Source of the DNA: Microbacterium trichothecenolyticum
GTDB taxonomy: Bacteria > Actinomycetota > Actinomycetes > Actinomycetales > Microbacteriaceae
Reading direction: 5' to 3'
Assembly (NCBI RefSeq): GCF_030818955.1
Contig: NZ_JAUTBF010000001.1
Span: 310,001 to 374,000, forward strand
Length of the DNA stretch: 64,000 bases
In this document: piece after piece, positions 35,229-43,510 of the stretch
Layout of the letters: each line of letters opens with the position of its first letter
Numbering within the stretch: position 1 is the first letter of the stretch
Notes under the pieces: model-generated
The model's database searches: none
What the model saw: only the letters and a program-made list of their open reading frames with translations
Told to the model about the DNA's origin: nothing
Position numbers and translations under genes: made by a program

Positions 35229-36104
35229 TCACGGAGTGATGGTCGGCGACGGCGACGGCGACGGCGCGGGGGTGGACGTGGCGCTCGGCGGAGCGAAGAT
35301 CGCGGGCCACCAGGCCGCCGCGAGCGGGTAGCCGACGAAGGCGATGATGTCGATGATCGTGTGCGCCACGACCAGCGGCATCACGCGTCCCCACCGCTTG
35401 TAGCACCATCCGAACACCAGACCCATGACCACGTTCCCCAGGGCGGAGGGCCAGCCCTGGTACAGGTGGTAGCTGCCCCTCAGCAGCGCCGTCGACACGA
35501 TGGTCCCCGTCCACGACCATCCGAGCCGGCGCAGACGCTCGAACAGGTACCCGAGGAAGATGACCTCCTCGGTCAGTCCCGCTCGCAGCGCCGCGAGCAC
35601 CAGCAGCGCGACCACCCACCACGACGAGTCCAGCGGAGCCGGGACGACCGTGATGCTCTGGCCGATCGATCGACCGATCGCATAGACGCCGATGCCCGGA
35701 GCACCGATGAGCACGACGAGAGCGAGCCCGCGCAGCACATCGGAGCCGAAGCGTCGGAAGTCGAGCCCGATGCGGCGCAGAGCATTGTTCGCCGGCTCCC
35801 AGAGAAGATACACGGCCAGAGCGACCAGAGCGAGCGAGAAGAAGATGTCGAGGAACTGGTAAACGACGTCCCACAGCGGTTCAGCGCTCCGGGACGGGTT
35901 GAGCTGCGTCTGCTGCTGCGAGATCGGCGCCCGCGTCGCCGCGCGCACGAACGACACGACCGAGTAGATCGCCGATTGCCCCACACTGATCAGCAGCACG
36001 AGTGCGATCTCCCAGACGAGACGGCGGCGACGGTAGACGGCGTCGCCGTCGAGGCGAGGTGCGAGTGAGGCGTCGTTCGGATGCGGAGAGGGATGCCGGG
36101 TCAC
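35229..36104 (-). CDS. CPBP-family intramembrane glutamic protease
   Basis: A 291-residue membrane protein with about seven helices. The CPBP (Abi/CaaX-like) motifs are visible: LTEEVIFLGYLFERL carrying the paired Glu (motif 1, with Leu where Arg is often found), the RGSYHLYQGW His (motif 2), NVVMGLVFGWCYKRWG, and VAHTIIDI with a further His (motif 4). These enzymes cleave within the membrane. The C-terminal tail is Ser/Pro-rich. It lies on the minus strand between the two binding-protein genes of the peptide transporter, convergent with the first and divergent from the second, so it is not in their operon. Confidence 0.8.
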   Translation of the reverse strand: MTRHPSPHPNDASLAPRLDGDAVYRRRRLVWEIALVLLISVGQSAIYSVVSFVRAATRAPISQQQTQLNPSRSAEPLWDVVYQFLDIFFSLALVALAVYLLWEPANNALRRIGLDFRRFGSDVLRGLALVVLIGAPGIGVYAIGRSIGQSITVVPAPLDSSWWVVALLVLAALRAGLTEEVIFLGYLFERLRRLGWSWTGTIVSTALLRGSYHLYQGWPSALGNVVMGLVFGWCYKRWGRVMPLVVAHTIIDIIAFVGYPLAAAWWPAIFAPPSATSTPAPSPSPSPTITP

Positions 36105-36268
36105 ACGAGGTATTCAACACCGCTCGGCCATGCGCGATCACGATGCCCCAGGACCGCGAGCGATGGAGGTCATCGACAGCCGTGGACAGGCGTTGCGAGC
36201 CGCGGTTGTCAAAATGCTCTACGCGGGCCACCCCAAGTTAAAGGTCTGTAACGAATTGCCCAGGAGTT

Positions 36269-36297
36269 TTGACCATCCGGTGGCGTGTATCTATCGT
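36269..36297 (+). promoter_or_regulatory. Sigma-70-type promoter of the peptide-transport operon
   Basis: TTGACC (36269-36274) and TATCGT (36292-36297) are spaced by 17 bp, a good match to the housekeeping consensus. The start would be near 36304, giving a leader of about 65 nt with a GGAGG ribosome site (36360-36364) ahead of the GTG at 36369. Confidence 0.6.
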
Positions 36298-36368
36298 TTC
36301 GGTATCCACGGCTCCCCCCGGCCCTCCATGCCCGGGAGGTTGCCTGTCTACCTTGCACTGGAGGCAAA

Positions 36369-38159
36369 GTGTCTGAAAAGACCCGGCGCACGCGCGCCCT
36401 CACGGTGGGAGCAGGAGTCGCAGTCGCGGCTCTCGCACTCGCCGGCTGCACCACCACCGCCACGCCCGAGAGCGGTACGTCGACGGGTGGCACGATCACC
36501 ATCGCGACGACGAACGCGTTCACCTCGTTCAACGGTGACACCCCGCAGGCGAACCTCGACACGAACGGCATGGTGGGATACCTCACCGGCACGCAGAACA
36601 ACCTGGGTCTGGGCGGCTTCGAGCGCCTCGACAAGGACTTCAGCCTCATCAAGAACACCGACTTCGGCACCATCGAGACGGTCTCCGAGAACCCGCTGAC
36701 GGTCAAGTACACGATCAACCCCGGCCTCACCTGGTCCGACGGCGAGCCCATCAACGCCGACGACATGCTCGCCTACTGGGCCATCAACTCGGGCTACTAC
36801 AACGACGCGACTCTCGACCCGGAATCGGGCGAGCCGACCTCCGGCACGCAGTACTTCGCCCTCGCGGGCAGCACGGCGGGCCTCGACACCACCTCGTTCC
36901 CCGAGATCAGCGACGACAACCTGTCGATGACCCTCACGTACGGCACCCCCTACGTGGACTACGAACTGGTCAACCCGATCAGCAAGCCCGCGCATGTGCT
37001 CGCCGAGAAGGCGGGTGTCTCGGAGGCCGACTTCATCGAGCTGCTCAAGACGCTGCCCAAGGGCGACCCGGCCGCGCCCGCCGCCCCGAACGCGACGCTG
37101 AAGGCCGCCGGCGACTTCTGGAACACCGGATACGACGTCACCGCCATGCCGACCGACCCCAGCCTGCTGGTGGCGAGTGGTCCGTTCATCGTGACCGACT
37201 TCACCCCCGAGCAGAGCATCACGCTCGGCAAGAACCCGAACTACAAGGGCGAGCTGTCGCCCTCGTACGACCAGCTCATCATCCGCTTCATCGGTGACGC
37301 CAACGCGCAGGTGACCGCCCTCCAGAACGGCGAGGTGCAGGCCATTCAGCCGCAGGCCTCCGCCGACACGCTGACGGCCCTGCAGAACGCCAACGCGACC
37401 GTTCACTCGGGTGACCAGGTGGCTTACGATCACCTCGACCTGCGCTTCGCGGGCGTCTTCTCCGACCCGAAGGTGCGCGAGGCGTTCCTCAAGACCATCC
37501 CGCGCCAGCAGCTGGTCGACTCGATCATCAAGCCGGTGAACCCGCAGGGTGAGGTGCTCAACTCGCAGATCTTCCTGCCCACCGACGGTGACGAGTACAC
37601 CACGGCCGTTGCGGCGAGCGGGTACGACGCATACGACGCCCCCGACATCGAAGGTGCCAAGGCGCTGCTGAATGGTGCTACCCCCACGGTGCGCATCCTC
37701 TACAACACCAACAACCCGAACCGCGTCGACAGCTTCCGCGCCATCCAGCAGTCGGCGCAGCAGGCCGGCTTCGTGATCGAGGACGCCGGTTCGCCCGACT
37801 GGAGCAAGCTGCTCTCCGCCGGCAACTATGACGCGTCGATCTTCGGCTGGGTCTCGCCGGGCGCCGGTAACGCCGCTCTGCCGCAGATCTTCAAGAGCAA
37901 CGGTGGCGGAAACTACAACCTGTACTCGAACAGCACTGTCGACCAGCTCGTCGACGAGACGCAGGTCACGCTCGACAAGAGCAAGCTGAACGACCTGAAG
38001 GTGCAGATCGACGCCGCGACGGCCAAGGACTTCTACGGTCTGCCGCTGTTCCAGCTGCCCGGTCTGTTCGCAGACAACGGTTCCGTGAAGGGCGTCGACT
38101 ACTTCGGCGGCCAGACCGGCATCGTGTGGAACGCGCAGGAGTGGACGCTGGCGGGCTGA
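36369..38159 (+). CDS. Oligopeptide-type ABC substrate-binding lipoprotein (second copy)
   Basis: A 596-residue family 5 solute-binding protein. The signal peptide (TRALTVGAGVAVAALALAGC) ends in the lipobox LAGC. The mature sequence begins with a Thr/Ser-rich linker and GGTITIATTNAFTSFN; LTWSDGEPINADDMLAYWA is characteristic of DppA/OppA-type proteins. It should capture peptides outside the membrane and feed the permeases just downstream. The GTG start is fixed by GGAGG four bases upstream. A terminator hairpin after its stop probably raises the level of this protein above that of the permeases. Confidence 0.88.
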   Translation: MSEKTRRTRALTVGAGVAVAALALAGCTTTATPESGTSTGGTITIATTNAFTSFNGDTPQANLDTNGMVGYLTGTQNNLGLGGFERLDKDFSLIKNTDFGTIETVSENPLTVKYTINPGLTWSDGEPINADDMLAYWAINSGYYNDATLDPESGEPTSGTQYFALAGSTAGLDTTSFPEISDDNLSMTLTYGTPYVDYELVNPISKPAHVLAEKAGVSEADFIELLKTLPKGDPAAPAAPNATLKAAGDFWNTGYDVTAMPTDPSLLVASGPFIVTDFTPEQSITLGKNPNYKGELSPSYDQLIIRFIGDANAQVTALQNGEVQAIQPQASADTLTALQNANATVHSGDQVAYDHLDLRFAGVFSDPKVREAFLKTIPRQQLVDSIIKPVNPQGEVLNSQIFLPTDGDEYTTAVAASGYDAYDAPDIEGAKALLNGATPTVRILYNTNNPNRVDSFRAIQQSAQQAGFVIEDAGSPDWSKLLSAGNYDASIFGWVSPGAGNAALPQIFKSNGGGNYNLYSNSTVDQLVDETQVTLDKSKLNDLKVQIDAATAKDFYGLPLFQLPGLFADNGSVKGVDYFGGQTGIVWNAQEWTLAG

Positions 38160-38177
38160 TGACCCGCTGATCCCCCG

Positions 38178-38211
38178 TGAGGCGCCGGAGTCGCTCGGCT
38201 CCGGCGCCTCA
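38178..38211 (+). terminator. Hairpin after binding-protein gene
   Basis: A perfect 13-bp stem (38178-38190 with 38199-38211) and an 8-nt loop are followed by CCTTGTCTG rather than a clean T-run. It lies between the binding-protein gene and the first permease, so partial termination or mRNA stabilisation is likely. Confidence 0.7.
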
Positions 38212-38312
38212 CCTTGTCTGCGCGCGGCGCGCATTTCGCAGAGCGGCCGCCACTATCCTTTCCTGGACGCCGTCTCCGCGTCCGTCACCCGATCGAAAGA
38301 AGACCTCCCGCG

Positions 38313-39857
38313 ATGGTCGGATTCATCCTCAGGCGTATCGCCGTCTCGATCCTGGTTCTGCTTGCCGCGTCGTTCATCATGTACGTGATGGCCGCGAACG
38401 CCGGCGACCCTCTCCAGGACCTCCGCGACAGCACCGCCGCCAACCGCGACCAGTTGATCGCCGCGCGCGTCGCCGCGCTCGATCTCGACGTTCCCCCGCC
38501 GTTGCGCTACTTCCTCTGGCTCGGCGGCGCGGCGGGTTGCCTCGTCCCGTTCGCCGGCACCTGCAACCTGGGCCTGACCATCAGCAACGCCCCGGTCCTC
38601 GACATCCTCCCCACCGCGGTCGGCTCCACCCTGCAACTCGTGACGGCGTCGTTCGTGCTCGCGATCGTGCTCGGCATCGTCGTGGGCGTCGTCTCGGCAC
38701 TGCGTCAGTACAGCGGCTTCGACTTCGGTATCACGCTGCTGAGCTTCTTCCTCTTCTCGCTGCCGGCGTTCCTGGTCGCGGTGCTGCTGAAGGAGTTCGT
38801 GGCGATCGGCTTCAACAACTTCCTCGAATCGGCCACCGCCATCCCCATCTGGGTCATCCTGCTTCTCGCCGTCGTCTCGGCCGTGATCTGGCAGGCGATG
38901 ATCGGAGGCGCGCGCCGCCGCCGCCTCATCGTCGCTGCGACGGCGGCGGCGGCCACCATCGCGTTGCTGGTGTACTTCAACGTCACCGACTGGTTCCGCA
39001 ACCCCGGGTTCGGGCCGGTGGGACTGCTCCTGCTGATCGCCGGTGTCGTCGTGATCACGACCGCCCTGATCTCGGGCCTGGCCAACCGTCGCGCGCTGAT
39101 CGTCGCCGCGATCAACGGGGCGATCGCCTACATCGCCTACTACGCGCTGCAGGGTCTGTTCGACATCTCCACGATCTACACGATCGTCATCCTCGGCGTC
39201 GTGGCCGTGGCGCTGGGCGTCATCACCGGGTTGGTGCTCGGCGCGCCCGACCGCGGCATGACCGCTCGCATCGGTGCGATCGTGGCGTTCCTCTCGTTCG
39301 CGCTCGTCGTCCTCGATCGCTACATGCAGTCGTGGCCTGCCTACGTGAACAACCCGCGCATCAACGGTCGCCCGATCGCGACCGTGGGTGCCGCCACACC
39401 CGGCTTCAACGGCGACATGTGGATCACCGGCATCGACACGTTCACCCACCTGATGCTTCCCACGATCTCGCTGCTTCTTATCTCGTTCGCCGGCTACACG
39501 CGCTACGCCCGTGCCGGCATGCTCGAGGTGATGAACCAGGACTACATCCGTACGGCACGCGCGAAGGGGCTCCCCGAGCGGACGGTGATCATGCGGCACG
39601 GTCTGCGGAACATGTTGATTCCCATCGTCACCCTGGTGGCGACCGACGTCGGAGCGCTGCTCGGTGGCGCCGTCATCACGGAGCAGGTCTTCGCCATTCC
39701 CGGCATGGGGCAGCTGTTCGTCTCCTCCATCCGTCGTGTCGACGTCAACCCGGTCATGGGCTACTTCATCGTGATCGCCATCACCGCCATCGTCTTCAAC
39801 TTCCTGGCCGATCTCGCCTACGCCGCGCTCGACCCCCGCGTGCGAGTGGTCGCATGA
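38313..39857 (+). CDS. Peptide ABC transporter permease (DppB-like) with large membrane insert
   Basis: A 514-residue permease, against about 310-340 for usual DppB proteins. The N-terminal start GFILRRIAVSILVLLAASF and the C-terminal half, with YTRYARAGMLEVMNQDYIRTARAKGLPE containing the EAA loop that contacts the ATPase, are standard. Between about residues 172 and 345 there is an extra segment with five or six additional hydrophobic helices (for example IPIWVILLLAVVSAVIW and VGLLLLIAGVVVITTALISG). The ATG at 38313 has AAAGAAG upstream. The second permease starts 31 bases after its stop. Confidence 0.88.
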   Translation: MVGFILRRIAVSILVLLAASFIMYVMAANAGDPLQDLRDSTAANRDQLIAARVAALDLDVPPPLRYFLWLGGAAGCLVPFAGTCNLGLTISNAPVLDILPTAVGSTLQLVTASFVLAIVLGIVVGVVSALRQYSGFDFGITLLSFFLFSLPAFLVAVLLKEFVAIGFNNFLESATAIPIWVILLLAVVSAVIWQAMIGGARRRRLIVAATAAAATIALLVYFNVTDWFRNPGFGPVGLLLLIAGVVVITTALISGLANRRALIVAAINGAIAYIAYYALQGLFDISTIYTIVILGVVAVALGVITGLVLGAPDRGMTARIGAIVAFLSFALVVLDRYMQSWPAYVNNPRINGRPIATVGAATPGFNGDMWITGIDTFTHLMLPTISLLLISFAGYTRYARAGMLEVMNQDYIRTARAKGLPERTVIMRHGLRNMLIPIVTLVATDVGALLGGAVITEQVFAIPGMGQLFVSSIRRVDVNPVMGYFIVIAITAIVFNFLADLAYAALDPRVRVVA

Positions 39858-39888
39858 TCGCCGCCGACCGATCCCCGGAGGTCTCCCG

Positions 39889-40938
39889 ATGACCCAGATG
39901 CTTCCCGAACCCGCGAACGTCGACGCCCCGGCTCCCGCCGACGAGCGCGACACGGTCGGAGTGAGCCAGGGCCGCCTGGTCCTCCGACGATTCCTGGCCA
40001 ACAAGGTCGCCGTCGTCTCCGGCATCCTGTTCATCCTGCTGGCGATCTTCTCCGTCTCCGCGATCGGGGTCGGGCCGATCCCCGGATGGTGGAAGTACGA
40101 CTACACGACGCTGAACCCGCAGAGCAACGGTGGCGCACCGAGCCTGTCGGTGGTCCCCTTCGTCATCGGCGACCACCCGTTCGGGCAGGACCGCATCGGC
40201 ATCGACTACTTCGCGATGACGATGCGCGGCATCCAGAACTCGATCCTCGTCATGCTCATCATCAGCATCGTGGGCACGACCGTCGGCACCGTCATCGGCG
40301 CTCTGGCCGGGTACTACCGCGGCTGGGTCGACTCGGTGCTCATGCGCATCACCGATGTGTTCATCGTCATCCCGATCATCGTCATCGGTGCGGTCGTCGG
40401 ACGCGCCACGGGCGGTCTCGGCGTGATCCCGCTGGCCTTCTTCCTCGCGATGGTGTCGTGGACGACCATCGCCCGCCTCGTGCGCGCCGAGTTCCTGTCG
40501 CTGCGCGAGCGCGAGTTCGTCGAGGCCGCGCGCGTAGCCGGTGCCAGTGACGCGCGCATCATCTTCAAGCACATCCTTCCCAACGCGGTCGGCGTGGTCA
40601 TCGTCGCGGCGACCCTGCTCGCGGCGGCGGCGATCCTGCTCGAGACGGCGTTGAGCTACCTGCAGCTGGGTGTGCGCCCGCCGGACGTGTCCTTGGGCCT
40701 GATCATCTCCGACAACCAGTCGGCGTTCTCGACGCGCCCGTGGCTGTTCTGGTGGCCCGCCGGCTTCATCGTGCTGCTCGCCGTGCTCGTCAACTTCGTG
40801 GGCGACGGTCTTCGTGACGCATTCGACCCGCGCCAGAAGCGCTTCTCGCTGCGGCGCACCAAGGAGCAGGCCGCGTCGGCGACCTCTGCTCCCGCGAGCA
40901 CCCAGGCGCGAGTGCACCCGGAGACCCCCTCGTCATGA
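39889..40938 (+). CDS. Peptide ABC transporter permease (DppC-like)
   Basis: A 349-residue permease. A hydrophilic N-terminal region is followed by LVLRRFLANKVAVVSGILFIL, the typical DppC opening, then about five more helices. The EAA loop is LREREFVEAARVAGASDARI, which docks on the ATPase. It pairs with the upstream DppB-like protein to form the membrane channel. GGAGG lies 8 bases before the ATG. A minus-strand gene lies between it and the ATPase gene, so the operon is physically interrupted. Confidence 0.9.
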   Translation: MTQMLPEPANVDAPAPADERDTVGVSQGRLVLRRFLANKVAVVSGILFILLAIFSVSAIGVGPIPGWWKYDYTTLNPQSNGGAPSLSVVPFVIGDHPFGQDRIGIDYFAMTMRGIQNSILVMLIISIVGTTVGTVIGALAGYYRGWVDSVLMRITDVFIVIPIIVIGAVVGRATGGLGVIPLAFFLAMVSWTTIARLVRAEFLSLREREFVEAARVAGASDARIIFKHILPNAVGVVIVAATLLAAAAILLETALSYLQLGVRPPDVSLGLIISDNQSAFSTRPWLFWWPAGFIVLLAVLVNFVGDGLRDAFDPRQKRFSLRRTKEQAASATSAPASTQARVHPETPSS

Positions 40939-40958
40939 CGACCGTCTTCGGGCGCGGC

Positions 40959-41561
40959 TCACACGAGGGCGACCGCCGCGACGACACCGGCGGCGCCGGC
41001 GACCAGCAGCAGCAGGTTGCCGAGGCGCACCGTCGTGACGACGCGCGTGCTCTCGGCCACGCCCGCCTCGATGCGGCCGGCGTCGCGCAGGGCGTGCCAG
41101 CGGGCGCGCACCATCTCGGCTGCGCGTCCCGAGTCGGTGTTCGCCAGTTCGCCCGGCCGGGTCTGCGGCGCGGACGCGTCGTCGCTGCGGCGATGAGCGC
41201 GCGCGGCGCGAAGGGACCCGGTCGCACCCGGCGCCGGTGCGGCGGTCACCCCGATGCGACGGCCCGGGGTGTGCAGCTGGAGCGCGTAGCGGGTGTCGAC
41301 GTGGATCAGCGCGGCCCACGGGACGCGGTAGCGCACCGCGATGTTGTCGACCTCGACGCCCTCGTCGTCCACCGACACCGAGGGCGACCACAGCACGGCG
41401 GTCACGAGCGCTGCGGCGCCGAGCGCGCCCACGATCACCGCGGCCGGAGCCTCGGTGGCCGCGGGCGTCACGAGCAGACCGATCGCCACGGCAGCGATGA
41501 TCGCCCAGACGACGGCGCACAGGACACGGGTGAACGTCGATCGGAACGTCTGGCGTGGCAT
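40959..41561 (-). CDS. Membrane protein with PH-like domain
   Basis: A 200-residue protein. Two N-terminal helices (VLCAVVWAIIAAVAIGLLV and AAVIVGALGAAALVTAVLW) lead to a PH-like segment (SVSVDDEGVEVDNIAVRYRVPWAALIHVDTR), as in the small actinobacterial bPH family. A helical linker and a final hydrophobic helix (LGNLLLLVAGAAGVVAAVAL) follow. Function unknown. It lies antisense inside the peptide-transporter gene set, ending 20 bases from dppC and starting 62 bases from the ATPase gene. Confidence 0.7.
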   Translation of the reverse strand: MPRQTFRSTFTRVLCAVVWAIIAAVAIGLLVTPAATEAPAAVIVGALGAAALVTAVLWSPSVSVDDEGVEVDNIAVRYRVPWAALIHVDTRYALQLHTPGRRIGVTAAPAPGATGSLRAARAHRRSDDASAPQTRPGELANTDSGRAAEMVRARWHALRDAGRIEAGVAESTRVVTTVRLGNLLLLVAGAAGVVAAVALV

Positions 41562-41623
41562 CCCCTGATTCTTTCATTCCCCGATCACTCACTCCCCGCA
41601 CGCGGGGCCGAGAGGACAATCTG

Positions 41624-43378
41624 ATGAGCACGACCGAGAAGGCCGCAATCCCGGCCCTGGAGATGACCGACCTCAGCGTCGACTTCGCGGTCGACGACGT
41701 CTGGGTTCCCGCCGCCAAGCACCTCACCTACTCCATCGCCCGCGGCCAGGTCGTCGCCGTCGTCGGGGAATCGGGTTCGGGTAAGAGCGTCAGCTCTATG
41801 GCGGTGCTCGATCTGTTGCCGCGCAACAGCCGCGTCCGCGGGAGCATCAAGGTCAACGGCCGTGAGGTGAACGGCTTGTCCGCCTCACAGATGCGACAGC
41901 TGCGGGGTCCGGAGGTGGCGGCGATCTTCCAGGAGCCGATGACGGCGCTGAACCCCGTGCTGACGGTCGGATCGCAGATCATCGAGGCACTGCGCGCGCA
42001 CCGGCCGATCGCTCCCGCACAGGCCAAGGCACGCGCGCTCGAACTGCTCGAGATGGTCGGTCTGCCCGACCCGGCGAAGGCGTTCGCGTCGTACCCGCAC
42101 CAGCTGTCGGGCGGTCAGCGCCAGCGCGCGATGATCGCGCAGTCGATCAGCCTCGAGCCCGCCCTGCTCATCGCCGACGAGCCGACCACGGCACTCGACG
42201 TGACGGTGCAGGCCGAGATCCTCGACCTCATCCGCGACCTGCGCGACCGTCTCGACTCGGCCGTGCTGCTCATCACGCACGACATGGGCGTGGTGGCCGA
42301 CCTCGCCGACTGGATCGTCGTGATGAAGTCGGGCGATATCGTCGAGCAGGGTCCGGCCGTGCAGGTGCTCGGCGACCCGCAGGACTCGTACACGAAAGAA
42401 CTGCTCGCATCGGTGCCGCGCCTGGGGGAGACGCTCGAGGGTGAACCGATCGTCGACGTGGTCGAGGCGCTGGCCGCCGCCGTCGCAGAGGGACCCGCGC
42501 GCACCGAGGCCATCGCCCTCGCCGCCGCCGCTCCCGAGATCGCCCACCCCGTGCTGCAGCTCGACAACGTCTCGATCGAGTACGGCAAGAAGGGTCGCGT
42601 CGCGGCCTTCCGCGCCGTCGACGATGTCACGCTCGGCATCGCCGAGGGCGAGATCGTGGGCCTGGTGGGGGAGTCCGGCTCGGGCAAGTCCACCATCGGG
42701 CGCGCGGCCATCGGCCTGCAGCCCATCGCCGACGGTCGTCTCGTGGTCGACGGCGTCGACATCTCCAGCGGTTCGCGCAAGCGCATCAAGTCACTGCGAC
42801 GCCGCGTGGGCATCGTGTTCCAGGACCCGTCGTCGTCTCTGAACCCGCGTCTGCCGATCGGGGAGTCCATCGGTGAGCCGCTGTTCCTCGCCGGCGAGGC
42901 GAAGGGCGCCGAGCTCGACGCCCGTGTCGAGAAGCTCCTCGACGAGGTGCGCCTGCCCCGCAGCTACCGCAACCGCTACCCGCACGAGCTGTCGGGTGGT
43001 CAGAAGCAGCGCGTCGGCATCGCGCGCGCGCTGTCGCTGCAGCCGCGTCTGCTCGTCGCCGACGAGCCGACGAGCGCGCTCGACGTGTCGGTGCAGGCAC
43101 GCGTGCTCGAACTGCTCAGCGAGTTGCAGAAGGAGCACCGCTTCGCCTGTCTGTTCATCAGTCACGACCTGGCCGTCGTGGATGCCATGGCCGACCGCAT
43201 CGTCGTGCTCAACCGCGGCAAGATCGCCGAGCAGGGCACGCGCGACGAGATCCTGCGCGCGCCCAAGGAGCCGTACACCCAGCGCCTCATCGCCGCCATC
43301 CCGGTGCCCGACGTCGAGGTGCAGGCCGCGCGTCGTGAGCTTCGGCACGAGCTGTTGCGCGAGACTCCGGCATCCTGA
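41624..43378 (+). CDS. Fused double ATPase of the peptide transporter (DppD-DppF)
   Basis: A 584-residue protein with two complete ATPase domains in one chain. The first has Walker A VGESGSGKS, signature LSGGQRQRAM, and Walker B LLIADEPTTALD. The second has GESGSGKST, LSGGQKQRVG and LLVADEPTSALD. Each is followed by the oligopeptide-type C-terminal extension (EQGPAVQVLGDPQDSYTKEL; EQGTRDEILRAPKEPYTQRL). It powers the permeases encoded at 38313 and 39889. The ATG at 41624 has AGAGGA upstream; an open frame extends upstream to 41555 without a ribosome site. A terminator follows. Confidence 0.92.
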   Translation: MSTTEKAAIPALEMTDLSVDFAVDDVWVPAAKHLTYSIARGQVVAVVGESGSGKSVSSMAVLDLLPRNSRVRGSIKVNGREVNGLSASQMRQLRGPEVAAIFQEPMTALNPVLTVGSQIIEALRAHRPIAPAQAKARALELLEMVGLPDPAKAFASYPHQLSGGQRQRAMIAQSISLEPALLIADEPTTALDVTVQAEILDLIRDLRDRLDSAVLLITHDMGVVADLADWIVVMKSGDIVEQGPAVQVLGDPQDSYTKELLASVPRLGETLEGEPIVDVVEALAAAVAEGPARTEAIALAAAAPEIAHPVLQLDNVSIEYGKKGRVAAFRAVDDVTLGIAEGEIVGLVGESGSGKSTIGRAAIGLQPIADGRLVVDGVDISSGSRKRIKSLRRRVGIVFQDPSSSLNPRLPIGESIGEPLFLAGEAKGAELDARVEKLLDEVRLPRSYRNRYPHELSGGQKQRVGIARALSLQPRLLVADEPTSALDVSVQARVLELLSELQKEHRFACLFISHDLAVVDAMADRIVVLNRGKIAEQGTRDEILRAPKEPYTQRLIAAIPVPDVEVQAARRELRHELLRETPAS

Positions 43379-43385
43379 GATCGCG

Positions 43386-43424
43386 CAGAAAGGGGTGGGA
43401 TCCGCGCGATCCCGCCCCTTTCTG
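43386..43424 (+). terminator. Rho-independent terminator after the peptide-transport genes
   Basis: CAGAAAGGGGTGGGATC (43386-43402) pairs with 43408-43424 with one G-T wobble over 17 bp around a 5-nt loop. It lies 8 bases after the ATPase stop and before the typA promoter. Confidence 0.85.
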
Positions 43425-43455
43425 CTGCCTGCCAGGCAGTGTCGCGCCTGCCCGG

Positions 43456-43461
43456 TAGACT
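43456..43461 (+). promoter_or_regulatory. Candidate -10 box for typA
   Basis: TAGACT would start transcription near 43468, giving a 43-nt leader that contains the TGGAG ribosome site ahead of the ATG at 43511. No clear -35 box. A small dyad CTGCCTGCCAGGCAG lies just upstream (43424-43438). Confidence 0.4.
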
Positions 43462-43510
43462 GGTCACGCTCGATTTCCGGGCGCACCCCGAATTTTCCTG
43501 GAGACCCTCC

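Noticed and set aside
36348..38234. Long minus-strand frame over the second binding-protein gene
   Set aside because: It is a GC shadow of a clear lipoprotein gene; no ribosome site or family features.
43424..43438. CTGCCTGCCAGGCAG dyad considered as a separate operator for typA
   Set aside because: It is short, adjoins the terminator stem and lies outside the promoter core; too weak to call.
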